In this document: one piece after another, positions 47,560 through 57,938 of the stretch
Position numbering within the stretch: the stretch's first letter is position 1
Layout of the letters: each line of letters begins with the position of its first letter
From: UBA11612 sp963976395
GTDB lineage: Bacteria; Pseudomonadota; Alphaproteobacteria; Rhodospirillales; Rhodospirillaceae
Assembly: GCA_963976395.1 (NCBI GenBank)
Contig: CAXBLG010000005.1
Span: 1 to 64,000, forward strand
Reading direction: 5' to 3'
Length of the DNA: 64,000 nt
Made by a program: the position numbers and the translations under genes
Notes under the pieces: generated by a model
The model's input: only the letters and a program-made list of their open reading frames with translations
Told to the model about the DNA's origin: nothing
Databases searched by the model: none

Positions 47560-49899
47560 ATGGCTGAAATCAAAAAAGCAGCGGTGATCGGCGCCGGCGT
47601 CATGGGCGCTGGCATTGCCGCGCACATCACCAACGCCGGCATTCCGGTGGTTATGCTCGACATCGTTCCTAAGGACGGCGAGAACCGCAATGCCATCGCC
47701 GAAGGCGCGGTTGCGAAAATGCTGAAGACAGAACCCGCGCCGTTCATGTCCACGCGCAATGCCAAGCTGATCACCACCGGCAATATTGAAGACAATCTCG
47801 ATTTACTCGCCGAATGCGATTGGATCGTCGAAGCCATTATCGAACGCCTCGACATTAAACAGGACCTCTACAAGAAAATAGAAGGCACGCGAAAGAAGGG
47901 CTCGATCGTTTCGTCCAACACCTCGACTATTCCGCTGAAGGAACTGACGGGCGGGATGCCCGCGACGATGGTGCCCGACTTCGTCATCACCCACTTTTTC
48001 AATCCGCCGCGCTATATGCGACTGCTGGAAGTCGTCGCCTCGGACAAAACCCGCAAAGAAGCGGTCGAGACCATTCGCACGTTCGGAGACATCGCGCTCG
48101 GTAAGGGCGTGGTGATGTGTAAGGACACACCCGGCTTCATCGCCAACCGCATCGGCAGTTACTGGATGCAGGCCGGCCTTAAATACGCTCTTGAGTACGG
48201 ATTGACCGTAGAGGAAGCCGACGCCGTAGGCTCTCGGCCTTTCGGTATTCCAAAAACCGGGTTCTTCGGCCTTATGGATTTGGTCGGCCTCGACCTTATT
48301 CCCCATGTATCAAAGTCGATGATCTCACTACTGCCGAAGAGCGACGACTATCACCGCATTACCAGCGAGCCGCCGGTCATCACCACCATGATCAAGAACG
48401 GCTGGATCGGCCGCAAAGGCCCCGGTGGGTTCTATCGGCTCAAGAAAGAGGGCGGCAAACGAATCAAAGAAAGCATTGATTTGCAAACGGCCGAATACGC
48501 GCCTTCTGTTAAACCGCAACTCGACAGCCTAAACGCTGCAAAGAAAGGCGGCCTGCAAGCGCTGGTCGAGACCGACGACAAAGGCGGCAAGTTCGCCTGG
48601 GCCATGATCAGCCAGGCTTTGGTTTATACAGCCGGACTTGTACCGGAAATCGCAGATACGGTGTTCGATGTCGATGAAGCCATGAAAGACGGCTACGGGT
48701 GGAACAATGGCCCTTTTGAAATGATCGACAACGTCGGCGCCGCTTGGCTCGCCGAGAAACTAACCGCCGCAAAAATTGAAGTCCCTAGCCTTCTAAAACT
48801 CGCGGCGGAAAAAGGCGGCTTTTACCGGATCGAAAGCGGCAAACGTCAATATCTCACCACCAAGGGCGACTATACCAACATTGTTCGGCCCGAAGGCGTC
48901 TTGAAGCTGTCTGATATAAAACTCGCGTCCAAACCGGTCATCAAAAACCCGTCCGCGAAAGTCTGGGATATCGGCGACGGCGTTCTGTGCTTCGAGTTCA
49001 CCTCCCGCGCCAACAGTCTCGACCCCATGACCATGGCGGCCTACAAAGACGTGCTGAAACTTTTCAAGACCGACAAAGAGAAAAAGTGGAAAGCCCTCGT
49101 CATCCATAACGAGGGGCCGAACTTCTCTGTCGGCGCCAACGTCGGCCTGATGCTGTTCGCCGCCAACATCGCTGTCTGGGGCGAGCTTGAAAGCCAAGTG
49201 GAAGACGGTCAGAAAACCTACCTCGCCCTGAAGCAAGCGCCCTTCCCCGTCGTGACCGCACCGCTCGGCATGGCGCTCGGCGGCTGTGAAATCCTGCTGC
49301 ATTCCGATGCCATCCAGGCCCACGCGGAAACCTACACCGGCCTCGTTGAAGTCGGCGTCGGCGTTATTCCGGGATGGGGCGGCTGCAAGGAAATGCTGCT
49401 GCGCTTTAAGAACAATCCGAAGATACCGCGCGGCCCCATGCCTGCGGTTGCCAAATCCTTCGAGATGATCGGCACCGCCCAGGTATCGCGCTCGGCAGCC
49501 CAGGCCCGCGAGATGGGTATCCTTCGGCGCGAGGACGGCATCACCATGAACCGTGACCGCCTTCTCGCCGATGCCAAGGCCAAAGCGTTGAAACTGGCGG
49601 AGAACTACGCCCCGCCGGAAGATGCCGAAATCTCCCTGCCCGGGTCTGGCGGCGCAGCGGGCTTGAAACTGGCCCTCGACACCCTCGTTCTCCAGGGCAA
49701 AGCCACGCCTCACGATCAGATCGTAGCAACCGGGCTCGCCAAAGTGCTTAGCGGCGGCGATACCGATCATACCGAAACCATCTCCGAGAAGAACTTGCTG
49801 AAACTCGAACGCGCTGTGTTCATGGAACTCGCGCGCAACGAGGCTTCGCTGGCGCGCATGGAACATATGCTCGACACCGGCAAGCCCCTTAGAAATTAA
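47560..49899 (+). CDS. fadB: 3-hydroxyacyl-CoA dehydrogenase / enoyl-CoA hydratase, bifunctional FadB type
   Basis: 779 residues with dehydrogenase first: NAD-binding GAGVMGAGIA (10-19), the HCDH domain to about 400, then an enoyl-CoA hydratase/isomerase domain (about 480-700; NFSVGANVGL oxyanion loop, GMALGGCEILLHSD and VEVGVGVIPGWGG). E. coli FadB has hydratase first; the reversed order is common in alphaproteobacterial relatives. It performs the hydration and oxidation steps of beta-oxidation. GGGAGG precedes ATG 47560. Confidence 0.92.
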   Translation: MAEIKKAAVIGAGVMGAGIAAHITNAGIPVVMLDIVPKDGENRNAIAEGAVAKMLKTEPAPFMSTRNAKLITTGNIEDNLDLLAECDWIVEAIIERLDIKQDLYKKIEGTRKKGSIVSSNTSTIPLKELTGGMPATMVPDFVITHFFNPPRYMRLLEVVASDKTRKEAVETIRTFGDIALGKGVVMCKDTPGFIANRIGSYWMQAGLKYALEYGLTVEEADAVGSRPFGIPKTGFFGLMDLVGLDLIPHVSKSMISLLPKSDDYHRITSEPPVITTMIKNGWIGRKGPGGFYRLKKEGGKRIKESIDLQTAEYAPSVKPQLDSLNAAKKGGLQALVETDDKGGKFAWAMISQALVYTAGLVPEIADTVFDVDEAMKDGYGWNNGPFEMIDNVGAAWLAEKLTAAKIEVPSLLKLAAEKGGFYRIESGKRQYLTTKGDYTNIVRPEGVLKLSDIKLASKPVIKNPSAKVWDIGDGVLCFEFTSRANSLDPMTMAAYKDVLKLFKTDKEKKWKALVIHNEGPNFSVGANVGLMLFAANIAVWGELESQVEDGQKTYLALKQAPFPVVTAPLGMALGGCEILLHSDAIQAHAETYTGLVEVGVGVIPGWGGCKEMLLRFKNNPKIPRGPMPAVAKSFEMIGTAQVSRSAAQAREMGILRREDGITMNRDRLLADAKAKALKLAENYAPPEDAEISLPGSGGAAGLKLALDTLVLQGKATPHDQIVATGLAKVLSGGDTDHTETISEKNLLKLERAVFMELARNEASLARMEHMLDTGKPLRN

Positions 49900-49912
49900 T
49901 AGGAGACCCGTC

Positions 49913-51709
49913 ATGGCCACATACACGGCACCTCTGCGCGATATGAAGTTCGTCTATCATGAGTTGTTTGACGGTGACGATTTGCAGAACCTTCCCGGCT
50001 ACGAGGATTTCTCACCCGACGTAGTGGACGCTGTTCTGGAAGAAGCCGGAAAATTAGCGGCGGAAGTTTTGTTCCCGCTCAACCGCTCGGGCGACGAGGA
50101 AGGCTGCACGTTCGAGAACGGCGTGGTGCGCACACCCGCCGGCTTTAAAGAAGCCTACGATCAGTTTACCGCCGGAGGCTGGACCGGACTTGGCGCCGAT
50201 CCGGCCTACGGTGGACAAGGCGCGCCGAAAGCGCTCAACATGCTGGTCGAGGAAATGATCTGCTCGTCCAACATGTCATTTGGTATGTACCCCGGCCTGA
50301 CCCACGGGGCATACAACGCCTTAACCCTTTACGGCACCGAGGAACAAAAACAGCTTTATTTGCCCAAGTTTGTGGAAGGCACCTGGAGCGGCACCATGTG
50401 CCTGACAGAGCCCCACTGCGGCACCGACCTTGGCCTCATCCGCACCAAGGCCGACCCGCAGAGCGACGGCAGCGTGAAAATCACCGGCACTAAAATTTTC
50501 ATCTCCGCCGGGGAACACGACCTGACCGAAAACATCGTCCATCTTGTGCTCGCCAAGTTGCCCGACGCACCGCCGGGCGTAAAAGGCATCAGCCTGTTTA
50601 TTGTGCCCAAGTTTCTGCCCAAGGCAGACGGCAGCGTCGGTCCGCGCAACGGCGTGGCGTGTGGATCCATCGAACACAAGATGGGCATCAAGGCGTCCTC
50701 CACCTGCGTCATCAATTTTGATGACGCCCAAGGCTGGTTGGTCGGCGAAAAGCACAAAGGCATGCGCGCCATGTTCGCCATGATGAATACTGCGCGCCTC
50801 GGCGTCGGCGTTCAGGGCCTCGGTCTATCCGAAGCCGCCTACCAGGGCGCGCTGCAATACGCCCGCGAACGCCTACAGGGACGCGGCCTCAAGGGCGCCG
50901 TAGCCCCGGACAAACCTGCAGATCCACTGCTGGTCCATCCCGATGTGCGCAAGAACCTGCTCACCATCAAGGCCCTCACTGAAGGCACCCGCGCCCTCGT
51001 GATATGGGTCGCCATGGCCCAGGATAAATCCGAAAAGGCCGACAACGAGGCCGACCGGCAGCGCCATGACGATCTCGTGCAGTTGCTCACACCGGTCATA
51101 AAAGCCTTCGGAACCGACGGCGGCTTCGACAACGCCAACCTCGGCGTACAGATATACGGTGGCCACGGATACATTCGCGAACACGGCATGGAACAGTATG
51201 TTCGCGATGCTCGCATCACTCAGATTTACGAAGGCACCAACGGCATTCAGGCGCTCGACTTCGTCGGACGTAAAATGAGTGCGCACTATGGGCGCTATCT
51301 GCGCGCCTTCTTTCATCCGGTGCAGCAGTTCATTGAAGACAACGCCTCCGACCCGGCCATGGAAGACACCGTGCTGGCCCTCGCCAAGGCCTTTGGGCGA
51401 TTGCAGCAGGCGGTCGGCGCGGTGGCACAGAAAGGCATGTCCAATCCCAACGAAGCGGGGGCAGCGGCCACCGACCTTCTCAAACTCACCAGCTATGTCG
51501 CGGTGGGATTCATGTGGGCGCGCATGACCAAGCTGGCGCTTTCCAAACAGAACGACGACCCAACCGGTTTTTACAAGGGCAAGCTCGCCACCGGAAAATT
51601 CTATATGAGCAAACTGATGCCACAGACCGGAGCCTTGTTGTCATCCATTCTCGCAGGCGGCTCATCTATTATGGACGTGGACGACGATCTATTCGGCGCG
51701 GCGGCGTAG
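49913..51709 (+). CDS. Acyl-CoA dehydrogenase, long DmdC-like form
   Basis: 598 residues, longer than the roughly 380-residue short acyl-CoA dehydrogenases and matching the DmdC/AcdA C-terminal-domain type. FAD-binding and substrate motifs of the family are visible (CLTEPHCGTDLGL, and the glutamate region QIYEGTNGIQALDF). It makes the alpha,beta double bond that starts each beta-oxidation round. The exact acyl chain (or methylmercaptopropionyl-CoA) cannot be told from sequence. TAGGAG precedes the ATG; 13 bases after fadB. Confidence 0.9.
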   Translation: MATYTAPLRDMKFVYHELFDGDDLQNLPGYEDFSPDVVDAVLEEAGKLAAEVLFPLNRSGDEEGCTFENGVVRTPAGFKEAYDQFTAGGWTGLGADPAYGGQGAPKALNMLVEEMICSSNMSFGMYPGLTHGAYNALTLYGTEEQKQLYLPKFVEGTWSGTMCLTEPHCGTDLGLIRTKADPQSDGSVKITGTKIFISAGEHDLTENIVHLVLAKLPDAPPGVKGISLFIVPKFLPKADGSVGPRNGVACGSIEHKMGIKASSTCVINFDDAQGWLVGEKHKGMRAMFAMMNTARLGVGVQGLGLSEAAYQGALQYARERLQGRGLKGAVAPDKPADPLLVHPDVRKNLLTIKALTEGTRALVIWVAMAQDKSEKADNEADRQRHDDLVQLLTPVIKAFGTDGGFDNANLGVQIYGGHGYIREHGMEQYVRDARITQIYEGTNGIQALDFVGRKMSAHYGRYLRAFFHPVQQFIEDNASDPAMEDTVLALAKAFGRLQQAVGAVAQKGMSNPNEAGAAATDLLKLTSYVAVGFMWARMTKLALSKQNDDPTGFYKGKLATGKFYMSKLMPQTGALLSSILAGGSSIMDVDDDLFGAAA

Positions 51710-51751
51710 ATCAGTTATCTGACCTAGCAACGCAGCGCCGGGCCGCCGATC

Positions 51752-52270
51752 ATGACCATGATTTTCCGCCTTTTGTGGATATATATTTACGCCCGCATTG
51801 GTCCGCGCTGTTCTGTGACAGAGGAAACCAGACTGCCTTTTAGATGCTGGTTTACCGACCTCGACGTCAACATGCACATGACCAACACCCGCTACGCCAG
51901 CTTTATGGACCTCGGGCGCATGGACATGCTGTTCCGCAGCGGCGCCTGGAAGCGTATGCGTGCAGTAGGCATTTATCCTGTTCTCGGTTCGGCCACAGTG
52001 CGCTTTCGTAAATCGATCCTGCCCCTGCAGAAATTCGAACTCACTACACGCATCGCCTCATGGGATGACAAGTGGGTCTATTATGTACAAACCATGGTGG
52101 TGAACGGCGAGGCCGCCGGCATCGGCATCGTCAAAAAAACCTTCCTGGACAAAAACGGCCGCGTGCCCATGGAAAAAATCATCGCGCTTCTAGGCTATGA
52201 TGCGCCCAAACCACCAATCACGCCGCTGATAGACAAGAAAAATGAATTGGATGTGGCGTTGAAGGCGTAG
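51752..52270 (+). CDS. THEM6-like acyl-CoA thioesterase family protein
   Basis: 172 residues, hot-dog fold. CWFTDLDVNMHMTNTRYASF is the family motif with the catalytic aspartate/asparagine region. It starts with a short hydrophobic stretch (IFRLLWIYIYARIG) that may associate it with the membrane. Last gene of the beta-oxidation operon (43 bases after the dehydrogenase), where it may release stalled acyl-CoA. Confidence 0.85.
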   Translation: MTMIFRLLWIYIYARIGPRCSVTEETRLPFRCWFTDLDVNMHMTNTRYASFMDLGRMDMLFRSGAWKRMRAVGIYPVLGSATVRFRKSILPLQKFELTTRIASWDDKWVYYVQTMVVNGEAAGIGIVKKTFLDKNGRVPMEKIIALLGYDAPKPPITPLIDKKNELDVALKA

Positions 52271-52333
52271 CGCCACGCTTGCAGAGTCCGCACACACGGC
52301 TAAGGTAATGAACCACGCCAAAAAGGGGGCGCG

Positions 52334-53347
52334 ATGTCCACAACTGGATTTACGGTAGGTGATAAGGCGAAAGGAGTCGCTCTCAAATTCGATCCCGTTG
52401 CCGGAGAATTAACAGCAACATATGCGCCAAGTACGGAATCTTCAGTCTTTCAAGCGATTTTACGTGTGTCTGAAGGAGAACTTCGGCAACGCCTGGAGGA
52501 ACTCTGCGAAACCGCGGCGGTGCCGCGAGAAGCACGTGACGCCGCTGTAGATACCCGCCTTTCCCAGATGGCGGCACGGGCAGGCTACAGCCTAAAGGCG
52601 GCGGGCCGCACTACGCAGGCGGCGCTGGAATGGCTCATATATTCCAACGAGAACACCAACTGGACCTATGACCTGTCCCCCCGCAACTTGGCTCATCTCG
52701 CCAATATGGTATCGGTTGCGACCGGACAACCCGTCAACGACATTACCGCGTACATCGCCGAACCCGACCAAGACGAAGTGTTGAAAGCTTACATATTCCG
52801 AACCGTTAACAAACAGCCGTCCGCCCGCACGGGGGTCATCGACACCACTCCCCGCTGGTGCCGCCGCCTCGGGTGGTACGCAGTTGTTCGCGCCCTAAAA
52901 CCAAAGCTCGTGATTGAAACAGGAGTCGACAAAGGACTAGGAAGCGTCCTTTTGTGCGCGGCCCTGGCCCGCAATGCAGAGGAAGGGCACGAAGGACGAT
53001 ACCTTGGCACGGACATTAACCCTCGCGCGGGATATTTGCTTGGCGGGCCGTATGCAAAATTCGGCGAAATCCGTTATGGAGATTCAATCGAAACCCTCAA
53101 AACGCTGACCGACTCCGTAGGCGTGCTAATCAACGACAGCGACCACAGCGCCGATTATGAGTATCAAGAATACCAAACAATCGCGCCCCTTTTGGATAGC
53201 CGCAGCGTCATCCTCGGAGACAACGCGCATTCGACGGATATGTTGATGCGCTTTGCGGCGGAAACAGGCCGCAAGTTTCTGTTTTTCCGCGAGACCCCTC
53301 AAGGCCATTGGTACCCGGGCGCAGGCGTCGGGTTTGCGTTTACCTAG
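52334..53347 (+). CDS. Class I SAM-dependent methyltransferase-fold protein
   Basis: 337 residues. The N-terminal 170 residues have no recognisable domain, partly alpha-helical. Residues about 195-330 form a Methyltransf_24-like Rossmann fold: VIETGVDKGLGSVLL is the SAM motif I, YLGTDINPRAGYL motif II, and INDSDHSADYEYQEY the acidic motif. Acceptor unknown. It lies 63 bases after the thioesterase and may be a separate gene. Confidence 0.75.
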   Translation: MSTTGFTVGDKAKGVALKFDPVAGELTATYAPSTESSVFQAILRVSEGELRQRLEELCETAAVPREARDAAVDTRLSQMAARAGYSLKAAGRTTQAALEWLIYSNENTNWTYDLSPRNLAHLANMVSVATGQPVNDITAYIAEPDQDEVLKAYIFRTVNKQPSARTGVIDTTPRWCRRLGWYAVVRALKPKLVIETGVDKGLGSVLLCAALARNAEEGHEGRYLGTDINPRAGYLLGGPYAKFGEIRYGDSIETLKTLTDSVGVLINDSDHSADYEYQEYQTIAPLLDSRSVILGDNAHSTDMLMRFAAETGRKFLFFRETPQGHWYPGAGVGFAFT

Positions 53348-53356
53348 GCCCAAAGT

Positions 53357-54952
53357 CTACCCCGCCATATCCTCGCCCGCGATGGCGCGGTCCAGCAGCG
53401 TGATGCTTTCCTTCACGCCGTACAATGCTATGAACGAACCCATGCGCGGGCCTTGGTCTTGGCCGAGCAGCACCTGATACAGCGCCTTGAACCAATCGCG
53501 CAGCGACGCGAATGTTTCGCCGTGGGCCTTGCCCACCTCATAGACCAGGCTTTGCAAATTCTCCGGCGTCGGCTCGCCGTCGAACGCCTTTAGCCCGTCA
53601 CGAAGTTGCATGAACGCGGGCAGCTCATCCGCGCTCGCCTTACGGTACACCTTCGCCGGCTTCACGAAGTCCTGATAATAGGCGACCGCGTGTTTCACCA
53701 AGCTATTCAGCAGCGGTGCGCTATCCGGCGTTGCCCCGGGTACAAACCGCGATATGTAATGCCACAGCACACCCGGCTCTTCCGCATGGCACACACCGGC
53801 GAGATTCAGCAGCATGCCGAAGCTCACCCGCAGCGTATCTTGCGGCGGACGGCCGCCATGAATATGCCAGACCGGATTATTGATCTTGGCGTCTTCGGCT
53901 TCGCCTGCAAATTTTTGCAAGTGGTCCAAGTACTCATCCACGGCCTTCGGAATCACGTCGAAGTGAAGGCGCTTTGCCGTCTTCGGCTTTTGGTACATGA
54001 ACAGCGACAGACTTTCCGCCGGGGCGTACTTCAGCCACTCGTCCACGGTCAGACCATTGCCCTTGGACTTGGAAATCTTCTGACCCCCGTCGTCTAGAAA
54101 CAACTCGTAGGTCAGGTTGGTCGGCGGCGTGCCGCCGAGAATACGGCAAATGCGACCCGACAATTTCACCGAATCGATCAGGTCTTTACCCGACATTTCA
54201 TAGTCGACACCCAGCGCATACCAGCGCATCGCCCAGTCGCACTTCCATTGCAGCTTACAGTGACCGCCCGTGACGGCCACCTCAACGTCCTTGCCATCCT
54301 CATCCTTGTAGACAATACGGCCCGCTTTCACGTCCCGGTCTACAATCGGCACTTGCAGCACAACGCCCGTCTTGGTGCAGACGGGCAGGAACGGTGAATA
54401 GGTCGCCCGGCGATCCGGCCCTAAGGTCGGCAGAACAACGTCGATCACCTCGTCATACTTTTCCAGCACACGCAGAAGCGCCGTATCGAACTCGCCGGAG
54501 GCATAACTCTCGGTCGCGCTCTTGAACTCGTACTCAAACCCGAACGAGTCCAAAAACGCTCGCAAACGGGCGTTGTTGTGATGCCCAAAGCTTTCATGAG
54601 TGCCGAACGGATCGGGTATGCGCGTGAGGGGTTTTCCCAAATGCGGCGCGATCATCTCCGCGTTCGGCAAGTTGTCCGGAACCTTGCGCAAGCCGTCCAT
54701 GTCGTCGGAAAACGCGAACAGTCGCGTCTTAACGCCGGGCACCAAGGCCTCGAACGCGCGGCGCACCATGGTCGTGCGCACCACTTCGCCGAAGGTGCCG
54801 ATATGCGGCAGGCCCGAGGGGCCGTAGCCGGTCTCGAACAGCACATATCCTCGCTCGGGCGCTTTTTCCTTCAGCCGACCGTCCCAAAGGGCGCGGGCCT
54901 CGACGAAGGGCCAAGCATTACTGTGACGGGCAAGGGCTGCGAGATCGGTCAT
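53357..54952 (-). CDS. lysK: Lysyl-tRNA synthetase, class I
   Basis: 531 residues. The HIGH-type motif is [10 protein letters not shown] (45-54) and KMSKS is KISKSKG (292-298), marking a class I synthetase, the archaeal type that is also common in alphaproteobacteria. It charges tRNA-Lys. No class II lysS lies in this window. It ends ten bases from the convergent methyltransferase gene. Confidence 0.96.
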   Translation of the reverse strand: MTDLAALARHSNAWPFVEARALWDGRLKEKAPERGYVLFETGYGPSGLPHIGTFGEVVRTTMVRRAFEALVPGVKTRLFAFSDDMDGLRKVPDNLPNAEMIAPHLGKPLTRIPDPFGTHESFGHHNNARLRAFLDSFGFEYEFKSATESYASGEFDTALLRVLEKYDEVIDVVLPTLGPDRRATYSPFLPVCTKTGVVLQVPIVDRDVKAGRIVYKDEDGKDVEVAVTGGHCKLQWKCDWAMRWYALGVDYEMSGKDLIDSVKLSGRICRILGGTPPTNLTYELFLDDGGQKISKSKGNGLTVDEWLKYAPAESLSLFMYQKPKTAKRLHFDVIPKAVDEYLDHLQKFAGEAEDAKINNPVWHIHGGRPPQDTLRVSFGMLLNLAGVCHAEEPGVLWHYISRFVPGATPDSAPLLNSLVKHAVAYYQDFVKPAKVYRKASADELPAFMQLRDGLKAFDGEPTPENLQSLVYEVGKAHGETFASLRDWFKALYQVLLGQDQGPRMGSFIALYGVKESITLLDRAIAGEDMAG

Positions 54953-55126
54953 GACGGCTACTTATACACGGCTATTGGCGGGATGCCGGACCCTATGTGC
55001 AGCGCCCCCTTAAATCAATATAGGGAAAATCAAATCAGGTCCGCTGATTGCGCCCGCGCCAATTGCACCAACGCGCGTGGGGGGTTACAGGTCTGTAGTC
55101 TTGAACTTTCCCCGGCCCTTACCCGT

Positions 55127-57883
55127 ATGTCCTCGCCGTCCCGCCGCGTCCTCATTCCTGAAGTTCCTGTGGTGGCTGCGGACTGGACCTCGGCCGCCGT
55201 TCTCAGCCCCACCGGGGAAATCACTGTTAAACCGTCGGCGGCGGCTGGTCAGCACCTCGCGTCCGCCCGCCCTATTCTGTGTCACGCTCCGGCCATTGCC
55301 GCCCATTTGAAGGTCGAGCGTTTCCAGGCCGCAGATGTGCTGGAACTGTTCGCCTTTGTACGCCCGGCGGTCTTTTCCCTACCCACGGTTGCCGGCCTCG
55401 CAGACGTTATTAGTCTGCCGCGCCCTACCACCCTGGAGGACCAGCCCCTCACTCTTATCGCTGTCGTCAAAACCCTCCTGACCGAACTCACCCGCATACC
55501 CGATATCGAAGCCAAAATGCTGGCGGGCGTGGCGGGGGCCATGGCGCGCGGCGGCTGGTCCTGGGGCCCGAGCGTACTTGCCGCCCTTGGCGGCGATCCC
55601 AACACCGCCAAAGGCTACGGGCCCGCCGCAGGACTTCGGGTATGGATGAACTTGCCGGAGTGGGAAGAACGCGCACCGCCGCCGCCCCCAGGCAGCGAGC
55701 CCATTGCACCGGAAGAAAGTGAGGCGCGGCTCGCAGAGCTTCTGGGCGGCGATGCGGAAACCCGCATGGCCCAGCGCACCTATACCCGCAACATCACCGC
55801 CGCTTTTCAGCCGCGCAATGAGCCGGATCAGCCCCTGCTGGCCTTGGTCGAGGCCGGCACCGGCATCGGCAAAACCCTTGGCTATGTCGCCCCCGCCAGC
55901 CTGTGGGCGCAGCGCAACGGCGGCGCCGTCTGGCTATCGACCTTCACCCGCAATCTCCAGAGGCAGCTCGATCAGGAATTGGACAAGCTTTACCCCGACC
56001 CGGACAAGAAACGCCGCAAAGTGGTCATCCGCAAGGGCCGCGAGAACTACCTCTGCCTGCTGAATTACGAAGAAGCCCTCAATCGCCTGCAAACCCAGCC
56101 GCACGAGGCCGTCGCGCTCGGCCTGCTTGCGCGCTGGGCGAGCGCAACCCGCAACGGCGATATGGTCGGCGGCGACCTGCCCGGCTGGTTGCCGGAAATA
56201 TTAAGCCGCGAGCGCACTCTTGGCCTCGCGGACCGGCGCGGTGAATGCATCTATGCGGCCTGCAACCATTATCAGAAATGTTTTATCGAACGCACCGTGC
56301 GCCGCGCCCGTCACGCCGAGATTGTTGTCGCCAACCACGCCCTTGTCATGGCCCAGGCAGCGCTCGGCGGCCTTGACGACGCGGCCCGCCCGACGCGCTA
56401 TGTCTTCGATGAAGGTCATCACATCTTTGCCGCCGCCGACTCTGCGTTCTCGGCTCATCTCAGCGGCCTGGAAACAGCCGATCTCAGACGCTGGCTGCTG
56501 GGCGCCTAGGGTGCTGCCGGGCGCAGCCGGGCGCGAGGCCTCAAGCGCCGGGCAGAAGACCTAATGGCCGAAGGCAATGCCACCGGCGGGGCCCTCACCG
56601 CCGCACTCGACGAAGCTTTAGCGGCGGCGCGCGCCCTCCCAGGCCCCGGATGGCGCAATCGGGTTAAAGATGAGCAGCCGCGCGGACCGGCGGAAACTTT
56701 CCTCGCCTTCGTGCGCAAACAAGTGACGGCGCGATCCGACGCCGGTTCGCCCTATTCCCTGGAAACCGACATTTTACCGCCCATCGATGGATTGCTGCCT
56801 GCGGCAAAACAGTTGGAAGGCGCGCTCACCCAACTTGAAGGACCGCTGCGCAGTTTGATGACGGGCTTTACCCGCCTGCTGGATAGCGAAGCCTCGGAAC
56901 TCGACAGCAACACTCGCGCCCGCATCGAAGCGATTATCCGCACCGTGGAACGGCGCGGACTTCTGCCCGTGACGGCGTGGCGGTCGATGCTTTCGGCATT
57001 GCGCGAGTCCACCCCGCCCGAGTTTGTCGATTGGTTCGCCGTCGAGCGCACCGACGGTTACGACCTTGATGTCGGTCTACATCGTCATTGGGTCGATCCT
57101 ACATTGCCCTTCGCACGCGCCTTGGCCGATCACACCCACGGCCTTGCAATCACGTCTGCAACCTTGCTGAATGGCGACGCCGACCAAGAGGCCGATTGGG
57201 CGGGCGCCGAGCAACGCGTCGGCGCCAGTCACCTTGCCCCGCCCGTCGCGCGCACCTCTCTCGCTTCACCATTTGACTACGCCAACTGCACCCGTGTGAT
57301 CGTCATCACCGACGTGCGCAAAGACGACATGAGCCAAGTTGCCGCCGCATACCGTGAATTGTTCCTCGCCTCGGGCGGTGGGGCTCTCGGTTTATTTACC
57401 GCCATCACCCGCCTGCGCGAAGTTCACCGGCAGATCGCAGCGCCTTTGGAAGAAGCTTCACTTCCGCTGTATGCCCAGCATGTAGATGCCATGGATATCT
57501 CGACCTTGGTCGATATTTTCCGGGCCGAAGAAGATGCCTGCTTGCTCGGCACCGATGCGGTTCGCGAAGGCGTCGATGTGCCCGGTCGATCCTTGCGCAT
57601 GGTGGTCTTTGACCGGGTGCCCTGGGCACGGCCGGATATACTTCACAAGGCCCGCCGCGCCGCCTTCGGCAAGCGCACCTACGACGATGCGATTACACGT
57701 CTGCGACTCAAGCAAGCCTTCGGCCGACTAATCCGCCGCCAAACCGATCATGGCGTGTTCGTATTGATGGACTCAATGATGCCTTCACGCCTCAAAGGCG
57801 CTTTCCCTAAAGGCACCCCGTTTCTGCGCCTCGGCTTAAAGGATGCCGTGGAACAAGTACGGGCTTTTCTGAAACGTCCATAA
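55127..57883 (+). pseudogene. DinG-family ATP-dependent helicase interrupted by an in-frame amber codon
   Basis: One reading frame of 918 codons is interrupted only by TAG at 56507-56509 (codon 461); the frame before and after is the same, so no frameshift is present. Domain content: Walker A EAGTGIGKT (242-250), four Fe-S cysteines (Cys310, Cys374, Cys379, Cys385), DEGH box (428-431), then the amber, then the second helicase domain with QAFGRLIRR in motif VI. One base change would turn GAG into TAG. Either a nonsense mutation, a base-call error, or suppression/readthrough; a re-start at ATG 56564 would give the second half alone. The first 200 residues are unlike exonuclease-DinG and unrecognised. 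Confidence 0.85.
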
Positions 57884-57938
57884 TTCCCCGATAGCTTTCG
57901 GCGTGAATGCACGATGCCCTTGTGTTAACCATCAAGCC

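Noticed and set aside
48793..49926. Minus-strand open frame of 377 codons
   Set aside because: Antisense to fadB and the next gene start; GC-rich codon use keeps the opposite frame open.
54578..55126. Upstream extension of the DinG frame
   Set aside because: The extension lies antisense over lysK and into the gap; no ribosome binding site, so the helicase start is placed at 55127.
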